Source: DASXRA01 sp035263725 (GTDB taxonomy: Bacteria; Actinomycetota; Actinomycetes; Mycobacteriales; Jatrophihabitantaceae). From it: DNA of 10,528 bases. Below, piece after piece: positions 6,682 to 10,528 of the stretch. The stretch is from contig DATFRC010000236.1 in NCBI GenBank assembly GCA_035263725.1, positions 1 to 10,528 on the forward strand, written 5' to 3'. Position numbers and translations under genes: made by a program. The notes under the pieces are model-generated. The model worked only from the letters and a program-made list of their open reading frames with translations, made no database searches and was not told the DNA's origin. How positions within the stretch are numbered: the stretch's first letter is position 1; every line of letters starts with the position of its first letter.

Positions 6682-6697
6682 CTGGCAGGATGGCTTT

Positions 6698-7438
6698 GTG
6701 ACTGCAACGCTGGTGCTGCTCCGCCATGGCGAGAGCGACTGGAACCAGAAAAACCTGTTCACCGGTTGGGTGGACGTCGACCTCACGGCGGCCGGCGAAG
6801 CGGAGGCGCGCCGGGCCGGTGAGCTGCTCGTGTCGCGCGCCTTGCTGCCCGACGTCGTGCACACGTCGCTGCTGCGCCGCGGGATCCGCTCGGCCGATCT
6901 TTGCCTGAACGCCGCGGAACGGCACTGGATCCCGGTGCGTCGGTCTTGGCGGCTGAACGAACGGCACTACGGCGCCCTGCAGGGCAAGGACAAGGCGGCG
7001 GTCCGCAAGCAGTTCGGGGACGAGCAGTTCATGCTGTGGCGGCGCTCGTACGACGTTCCGCCCCCGCCATTGCCCGACGACGACGAGTACTCCCAGGTCG
7101 GCGACCCCCGTTACGCCGACCTACTGGATGCGATGCCGCGCTCCGAGTGCCTCGCCGACGTGGTGGCGCGGCTGCTGCCGTACTGGTACGACGCGATCGT
7201 GCCGGACCTGCGCCACGGCACGGTTCTGATCGCGGCGCACGGCAACTCGCTGCGCGCCTTGGTCAAGCACCTGGACGGGCTCTCGGACGAGGCCGTCGTG
7301 TCACTGAACATCCCGACCGGAATTCCGCTGCGCTACGACCTTGATCCGGTGACGCTGCGCCCGACGCGGCCGGGCGAGTACCTGGATCCCGAGGCGGCCG
7401 TGGAAGCGATTCAGGCAGTAGCCAACCAGGGCCGTTGA
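6698..7438 (+). CDS. gpmA: 2,3-bisphosphoglycerate-dependent phosphoglycerate mutase
   Basis: A cytoplasmic glycolytic and gluconeogenic enzyme that interconverts 3- and 2-phosphoglycerate through a phosphohistidine. The 246-residue product has LLRHGESDWN with phospho-acceptor His10, the Glu88-containing RLNERHYGALQGKDK, and the second catalytic histidine in IAAHGNSLRA (His181). The length matches dPGM of E. coli and M. tuberculosis (Gpm1). The GTG at 6698 has AGGA at a 7-nt spacing; the open frame further upstream runs through vapC out of frame and is not coding. Synteny with mshA and senX3/regX3 supports orthology to gpm1. There is no visible promoter in the 16-bp gap after vapC, so transcription may come from upstream genes or from inside vapC. 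Confidence 0.95.
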   Translation: MTATLVLLRHGESDWNQKNLFTGWVDVDLTAAGEAEARRAGELLVSRALLPDVVHTSLLRRGIRSADLCLNAAERHWIPVRRSWRLNERHYGALQGKDKAAVRKQFGDEQFMLWRRSYDVPPPPLPDDDEYSQVGDPRYADLLDAMPRSECLADVVARLLPYWYDAIVPDLRHGTVLIAAHGNSLRALVKHLDGLSDEAVVSLNIPTGIPLRYDLDPVTLRPTRPGEYLDPEAAVEAIQAVANQGR

Positions 7439-7451
7439 GCGCCGAGGACCG

Positions 7452-8114
7452 TTACATGCTTCGGTGTAGCGGCTCCGGATGCTTGCCGGTGACGATGAAT
7501 ACGATCCGTTGCGCGACGGAGACGGCGTGGTCGGCATACCGCTCGTAGTAGCGGCCGATCAAGGTCATGTCGACGGCTGCCTCGACGCTGTGTGTCCAGC
7601 GCGGGCCGAGCAGCAGCGTGTACAGCTGGCGGTGCAGCGCATCCATGGAGTCGTCCTCGATCTCGACAGCCTCGGCCAGCTCGACGTCACGCCCCTCGAT
7701 TACCCCTTGAACCTTGTCGACCAACGACAGCGCGACGGCGCCCATCTGTGAGATGACATCCCGCAGCTCGGCGGGCACCGCGACTTCGGGAAAGCGCATC
7801 CGCGCGACCTTTGCTATGTGGCGCGCCAAGTCGCCCATCCGCTCCAGGTCGGCGGCGACGTGCAGCGTCGTTACCAGCACCCGCAGGTCCGTGGCTACCG
7901 GCTGCTGACGGGCGATCATCTGGAACGAGCGCTCTTCGAGGTCTTCTCGCAATGCGTCGATCCGCGGATCGTCGGAGATCACGCGTTCTGCCCCGGAGAG
8001 GTCGCCGTCGAGTAAGGCGTTGGTGGCGCGCTCCATCGCGGCGCGCACGAGCTGGGTCATGGCAACGAGCGAATTGCCGATGTCGTCCAGCTCGTCGTGG
8101 TAGATGTCACGCAT
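7452..8114 (-). CDS. phoU: Phosphate transport regulator PhoU
   Basis: A cytoplasmic, all-helical negative regulator that links the Pst phosphate transporter to the Pho two-component system; loss in other bacteria leaves the Pho response on. The 220-residue product has the two symmetric three-helix repeats of the family, with metal-binding motifs ADLERMGDLARHIA (Glu91, Asp95) and YYERYADHAVSVA (Glu191, Asp195). The ATG at 8114 is chosen because MRDIYHDELDDIG is the usual PhoU N-terminus; a longer frame exists but adds 17 unrelated residues through the promoter. There is no Shine-Dalgarno. It is divergent from senX3, and its 3' end stops 13 bp from gpmA with no clear terminator between them. 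Confidence 0.95.
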   Translation of the reverse strand: MRDIYHDELDDIGNSLVAMTQLVRAAMERATNALLDGDLSGAERVISDDPRIDALREDLEERSFQMIARQQPVATDLRVLVTTLHVAADLERMGDLARHIAKVARMRFPEVAVPAELRDVISQMGAVALSLVDKVQGVIEGRDVELAEAVEIEDDSMDALHRQLYTLLLGPRWTHSVEAAVDMTLIGRYYERYADHAVSVAQRIVFIVTGKHPEPLHRSM

Positions 8115-8120
8115 GCTCGC

Positions 8121-8126
8121 AGCGTA
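8121..8126 (-). promoter_or_regulatory. Candidate -10 element of phoU
   Basis: On the minus strand TACGCT lies 6 nt before the phoU ATG, where a leaderless transcript would begin. The position 17 bp upstream (8144-8149) has no -35 consensus but falls in the last unit of the PHO-box-like array, as expected when an activator replaces the -35. Confidence 0.4.
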
Positions 8127-8141
8127 GTTGTGCAACGGCCC

Positions 8142-8185
8142 ACATGGTTTTCGCGGGGTTAACACAGGGCAGACGGCCGGTGAAC
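8142..8185 (-). promoter_or_regulatory. PHO-box-like array of four 11-bp units between phoU and senX3
   Basis: Read on the minus strand, units start at 8185, 8174, 8163 and 8152 in exact 11-bp phase. Their first seven bases are GTTCACC, GTCTGCC, GTTAACC and GAAAACC. The known PhoP/RegX3 site in actinobacteria is built of GTTCACC-like heptamers every 11 bp. Units 1 and 3 match at 7 and 6 of 7 positions, units 2 and 4 at only 4. The array points toward phoU and ends 15 bp before its -10. It is the likely site at which RegX3 controls phoU and its own operon. Confidence 0.6.
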
Positions 8186-8232
8186 TCCATGCAGCGGTGC
8201 CCGGCTCGTCGGGTAGCGGATCGTAGCGCCCG

Positions 8233-8238
8233 TACCAT
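8233..8238 (+). promoter_or_regulatory. Candidate -10 element of senX3
   Basis: TACCAT lies 7 nt before the GTG at 8246, with no Shine-Dalgarno between them, which suits a leaderless senX3 transcript. No good -35 is seen. Confidence 0.4.
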
Positions 8239-8245
8239 CGGCTGT

Positions 8246-9433
8246 GTGGCGGTTATTGCCGGCTGCGCGATCGCGGTCGCGCTTGTGCTCGGCGTGGCGA
8301 TCGGGTGGTGGGCCGCCCGTCGCAGGGCATTGCCCACGCCGACGCCCGCTCCGCCACCGCCCAAACCCCGCTCCACGCTGCCCGACCAGCTGATCGAGGT
8401 ACTCGGCCATGGCGTGGTCGTCGTCGATCGGGACGAGCGGGTCGTGCTAGTCAATCCGACTGCGCGCGCGATGGGTGTGCTGTCCGGTGACCATATCGCG
8501 TTCGACGAGCTGACCCGTCTGGTGCGGGCGGCGACCGACCGTGGGGTCCCTGTTCACGGGGCCGTCGACCTGCCGATGGGCCGCCTGGGTCGCGAGCCGA
8601 TCGCGTTGTCGGTGACCGCGGTGCCGTTGCCGGACGCCCAGGATGAGCAACGCATCGGGGCGCTCGCCCTGCTGCTCGACGACGTGACCGAGGTACGGCG
8701 GCTCGAGGCCGTACGCCGTGATTTCGTCGCCAACGTCTCGCATGAGCTGAAGACGCCCGTCGGTGCGCTGACCCTGTTGGCGGAGGCCGTGCTGGACGCC
8801 GCCGACGACGCCGAGGCCGTCCAGCGCTTCGCCGGGCGGATGCAGCACGAGAGCGCGCGGCTCGGCCGGCTGGTGCGGGAGCTGATCGAACTCTCGCGGC
8901 TCCAGGGCGCCGAACCGCTGCCCGGCAACGACCTGGTCCTGGTGGCTGCGCTGCTCGACGAAGCACAGGACCGCACCCGGCTCGGCGCGGAGAAGGCGGG
9001 CATCAGCGTGGTGGTTCGCTACGCGGACGATCTCGTCGTGCGCGGTAACGAAACCCAGCTGACGATGGCCATCACCAACCTGGTCGACAACGCCATCGCC
9101 TACAGCCCGCGAGGTACTCGGGTGGCAGTCAGTGCGCGGGCGGCCGACGGCCACGTCGACATCTCGGTGAGCGACCAGGGAATCGGCATCGCCGAGAACG
9201 AGCTTCCCCGGGTATTCGAGCGGTTCTACCGAGTCGATCAAGCGCGGTCGCGGGCTACGGGTGGCACCGGCCTGGGCCTCGCAATCGTGAAGCATGTGGC
9301 CACCAACCACGGCGGCACCGTCTCGGTGTGGAGCGTGCCGGGTGCTGGCTCTACATTCACCATTCGGTTGCCTGCCGTTCACCGCGCCCAGGCATCGTCC
9401 GAGCGGGAGAACCTGGCAAGGGAGGCCGTGTGA
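8246..9433 (+). CDS. senX3: Sensor histidine kinase SenX3 (phosphate-responsive)
   Basis: The membrane histidine kinase that phosphorylates RegX3 when phosphate is low. Domains of the 395-residue product in order: one transmembrane helix (about 4-22) followed by ARRR; a proline-rich linker (about 29-42); a PAS-like domain (about 48-150); HisKA with FVANVSHELKTPVGAL and autophosphorylation site His166; and HATPase_c with the N box NLVDNAIAYSP (Asn282), the G1 motif DQGIGI and the G2 motif TGGTGLGLAIVKH. With one helix at the very N-terminus there is no sizeable extracellular sensor, as expected if PhoU and Pst pass on the signal. An in-frame ATG at 8189 with GGTGA before it would add 19 residues, but those codons have lower third-position GC, so 8246 is preferred. 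The stop overlaps a bridging short ORF. Confidence 0.94.
   Translation: MAVIAGCAIAVALVLGVAIGWWAARRRALPTPTPAPPPPKPRSTLPDQLIEVLGHGVVVVDRDERVVLVNPTARAMGVLSGDHIAFDELTRLVRAATDRGVPVHGAVDLPMGRLGREPIALSVTAVPLPDAQDEQRIGALALLLDDVTEVRRLEAVRRDFVANVSHELKTPVGALTLLAEAVLDAADDAEAVQRFAGRMQHESARLGRLVRELIELSRLQGAEPLPGNDLVLVAALLDEAQDRTRLGAEKAGISVVVRYADDLVVRGNETQLTMAITNLVDNAIAYSPRGTRVAVSARAADGHVDISVSDQGIGIAENELPRVFERFYRVDQARSRATGGTGLGLAIVKHVATNHGGTVSVWSVPGAGSTFTIRLPAVHRAQASSERENLAREAV
9418..9425 (+). promoter_or_regulatory. Strong Shine-Dalgarno at the end of senX3
   Basis: AAGGGAGG ends 4 nt before the GTG at 9430. It is one of the best ribosome sites in the window and lies inside the last senX3 codons, although regX3 itself starts 90 bp later with its own AAGGTGG. 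It therefore supports translation of the short ORF at 9430. Confidence 0.6.
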
Positions 9434-9519
9434 GCGAGCATCGCATCGCGCCCGCTGTGCGCGCTGAAACCCGGCGCGGAACGAGCCCAGCGATGAGAAC
9501 GACCAAGGTGGCCCCGTGA
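9430..9519 (+). CDS. 29-residue ORF bridging senX3 and regX3
   Basis: A GTG-to-TGA frame that exactly fills the gap between the kinase and regulator genes. Its start overlaps the senX3 stop (GTGTGA context) and its TGA overlaps the regX3 GTG as GTGA. The peptide starts MSEHRIAPAV and ends RTTKVAP; it is basic, with no recognisable domain. It is preceded by the strong AAGGGAGG at 9418. In M. tuberculosis the same gap holds MIRU repeats, which have been described as short ORFs overlapping both neighbours; there is no repeat structure here. Its likely role is to keep ribosomes moving from senX3 to regX3 (translational coupling). Whether the peptide itself does anything is unknown. Confidence 0.55.
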   Translation: MSEHRIAPAVRAETRRGTSPAMRTTKVAP

Positions 9520-10196
9520 CCCGGGTGCTGGTCGTCGAGGACGAGGAGTCCTTCTCGGACGCGCTGTCGTACATGCTGCGTCGCGAGGGCTACGAGGTTG
9601 CCGTAGCGGCAACCGGCCCGGAGGCGTTAGCGCTCTATGACCGCAGCGGCGCCGACCTGGTACTGCTCGACCTGATGCTTCCGGGACTGTCCGGGACCGA
9701 GGTATGCCGGTCGTTGCGGACACGCTCGAACGTCCCGATCATCATCGTCACCGCTCGCGACAGCGAGGTCGACAAGGTCGTCGGACTCGAACTGGGCGCG
9801 GACGACTACGTCACCAAGCCGTTTTCGTCACGCGAACTGGTCGCCCGGATTCGCGCGGTGCTGCGGCGCGGCGGCGACACCGACGACCTGGTGGCCAACG
9901 CGCTCGAGGCCGGGCCGGTGCGTATGGACGTGGAGCGGCACACCGTCGCCGTCGACGGCGAGACCGTCTCGTTGCCGCTGAAGGAGTTCGACCTGCTCGA
10001 GTTGCTGCTCCGCAACGCCGGGCGGGTACTCACCCGTGGGCAGCTGATCGACCGGGTGTGGGGAGCGGACTACGTCGGCGACACGAAGACGCTGGACGTC
10101 CACGTAAAGCGGCTGCGCTCCAAGATCGAACCGGATCCGGCCAACCCCAAGTATCTCGTGACAGTCAGGGGCTTGGGTTACAAGTTCGAAGCCTGA
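9516..10196 (+). CDS. regX3: Response regulator RegX3, OmpR/PhoB family
   Basis: The DNA-binding partner of SenX3 that activates phosphate-starvation genes through GTTCACC-type direct repeats. The 226-residue product has an N-terminal receiver domain with Glu8/Asp9, phospho-acceptor Asp52 (LVLLDLMLPG), Thr79 and Lys101 (VTKPFSSREL), then a C-terminal winged-helix domain (about 130-225) with VSLPLKEFDLLELLLRNAGRVLTRGQLIDRVW and the wing segment LVTVRGLGYKFE. Asp52 and Lys101 match M. tuberculosis RegX3 numbering. The GTG start has AAGGTGG upstream at good spacing and overlaps the stop of the bridging ORF. It is probably co-transcribed with senX3. Confidence 0.96.
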   Translation: MTRVLVVEDEESFSDALSYMLRREGYEVAVAATGPEALALYDRSGADLVLLDLMLPGLSGTEVCRSLRTRSNVPIIIVTARDSEVDKVVGLELGADDYVTKPFSSRELVARIRAVLRRGGDTDDLVANALEAGPVRMDVERHTVAVDGETVSLPLKEFDLLELLLRNAGRVLTRGQLIDRVWGADYVGDTKTLDVHVKRLRSKIEPDPANPKYLVTVRGLGYKFEA

Positions 10197-10219
10197 CCTA
10201 TCCGGCCCAGATCGCGTCG

Positions 10220-10247
10220 GCTCGCGACCCCCAAGGGGCCGGCGAGC
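10220..10247. terminator. Candidate hairpin after regX3
   Basis: GCTCGC (10220-10225) pairs with GCGAGC (10242-10247), and inside it CCCC faces GGGG (10229-10238). It begins 24 bp after the regX3 stop. No T-tract follows, as is common in actinobacterial terminators. Confidence 0.4.
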
Positions 10248-10261
10248 AGACGCGAGCGCAA

Positions 10262-10276
10262 GCGCCCTTCGGGCGC
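10262..10276. repeat. Short GC hairpin in the regX3 downstream spacer
   Basis: GCGCCC-TTC-GGGCGC: a perfect 6-bp stem with a 3-nt loop, in the middle of a 175-bp spacer dense in GCGAG/CTCGC words. Possibly a REP-like element or part of a tandem terminator region; no T-tract follows. Confidence 0.4.
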
Positions 10277-10347
10277 GCGCGGGCCGGGCTCTTCGCGCGA
10301 GCGCTCATCGCGTTCGTTGTTGCGTTCCCCGTGACTGCGGTTTGCTT

Positions 10348-10364
10348 GAGCGCGCCCTGCGCTC
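10348..10364 (-). terminator. Candidate terminator hairpin of the minus-strand gene at the window end
   Basis: GAGCGC and GCGCTC form a 6-bp stem with a 5-nt loop, 7 nt downstream of the minus-strand stop codon at 10372. On that strand it is followed by AAGCAAA rather than a T-run, so it is a weak call. Confidence 0.35.
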
Positions 10365-10371
10365 GTCATTG

Positions 10372-10528
10372 CTAGGAGGTGATTGGCAATTCGCGGCGGC
10401 TGCGTGCCGCCACTGTCGCGGGGTGTTCGGCGAGCAGGCCGCGTTCGAGACGTTCGGCGCAGAGCCGGGCCAGCTCGTCGTACGCCTTCTGGCCGATCAG
10501 CTCGGTGAGCTCGGGCGCATAGGAGACG
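10372..10528 (-). CDS. 3' end of an unrecognised gene, cut by the window edge
   Basis: A minus-strand frame open from the window edge to a TAG at 10372-10374, giving the last 51 residues of a protein. It contains SYAPELTELIGQKAYDELA, ARLCAERLERGLLAEHP and ends SRRELPITS. About 82 percent of codons end in G or C, as in the certain genes here, and the other frames are broken or implausible, so I take it as coding. The segment looks helical and charged. I do not recognise the family. The gene converges on regX3. Confidence 0.6.
   Translation of the reverse strand, partial: VSYAPELTELIGQKAYDELARLCAERLERGLLAEHPATVAARSRRELPITS

Noticed and set aside
6434..6697. Upstream extension of the gpmA frame into vapC
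   Set aside because: It is out of frame with an intact PIN-domain gene; the AGGA-spaced GTG at 6698 starts exactly at the conserved mutase N-terminus.
6678..6704. Direct repeat of GTGACTG at the vapC end and gpmA start
   Set aside because: Only 7 bp, explained by a stop and a start codon context; too short to call an attachment site or regulatory repeat.
8213..8228. Two GTAGCG words 10 bp apart before senX3, similar to the half-site at 3634
   Set aside because: Only six matching bases and no dyad; chance is a sufficient explanation.
7811..8245. Upstream extension of the senX3 frame to position 7811
   Set aside because: It overlaps phoU on the other strand and runs through the PHO-like array and promoters; its translation is Arg/Ala/Ser-rich and unlike any kinase N-terminus.
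10374..10385. AGGAGG followed by TTG on the plus strand as a gene start
   Set aside because: The plus-strand frame ends after about 41 codons with implausible composition; the same bases are the last Thr-Ser codons and stop of the minus-strand gene.

Overview
High-GC actinobacterial chromosome. The combination of mycothiol glycosyltransferase MshA, a SenX3-RegX3 type two-component pair, PhoU, and a MurB and 2,3-BPG-dependent phosphoglycerate mutase with actinobacterial-style sequences points to class Actinomycetia. The order mshA - YbjN-like gene - ... - gpmA - senX3 - regX3 matches the Mycobacterium tuberculosis neighbourhood as I remember it (Rv0486, Rv0487, Rv0489, Rv0490, Rv0491). phoU next to the histidine kinase is the arrangement known from Streptomyces phoU-phoR-phoP. 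I cannot place the genus from sequence alone.

Layout. 57-1067 (+) is murB. It faces a short-chain dehydrogenase gene (1159-1902, -), and their shared 3' junction consists of four tandem 34-bp units, each of which resembles the 3' end of the dehydrogenase gene. From a short divergent gap, mshA (1938-3140, +) and a YbjN-domain gene (3137-3619) run coupled by an ATGA overlap. Next comes an 82-bp gap carrying a promoter wrapped in an operator array. It is followed by five tightly packed plus-strand genes: a 14-TM DHA2 drug exporter (3702-5393), its TetR-family regulator (5393-6016), a VapBC toxin-antitoxin pair (6029-6289, 6286-6681) and gpmA (6698-7438). phoU (7452-8114, -) converges on gpmA and diverges from senX3 (8246-9433, +); the gap between them holds a PHO-box-like array of 11-bp-phased units. 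senX3 is joined to regX3 (9516-10196) by a 29-codon ORF that overlaps both genes. A palindrome-rich spacer and the 3' end of an unrecognised minus-strand gene (10372-10528) close the window.

How the genes fit together. There is a housekeeping core: cell wall precursor synthesis (murB), redox buffer synthesis (mshA), glycolysis (gpmA) and phosphate sensing (phoU, senX3, regX3). An accessory efflux/TetR/VapBC block sits between the YbjN gene and gpmA. Because gaps within 3702-7438 are 16 bp or less, the glycolytic gene may be co-transcribed from the efflux promoter.

Several genes (murB, phoU, senX3) lack a Shine-Dalgarno but have a TAnnnT -10-like hexamer 6-8 nt before the start codon, consistent with leaderless transcripts. 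I found no rRNA, tRNA, CRISPR array or insertion sequence. The most interesting items are the bridging ORF between senX3 and regX3, the duplicated gene-end repeat at the murB/SDR junction, the operator array before the exporter, and the PHO-like array.
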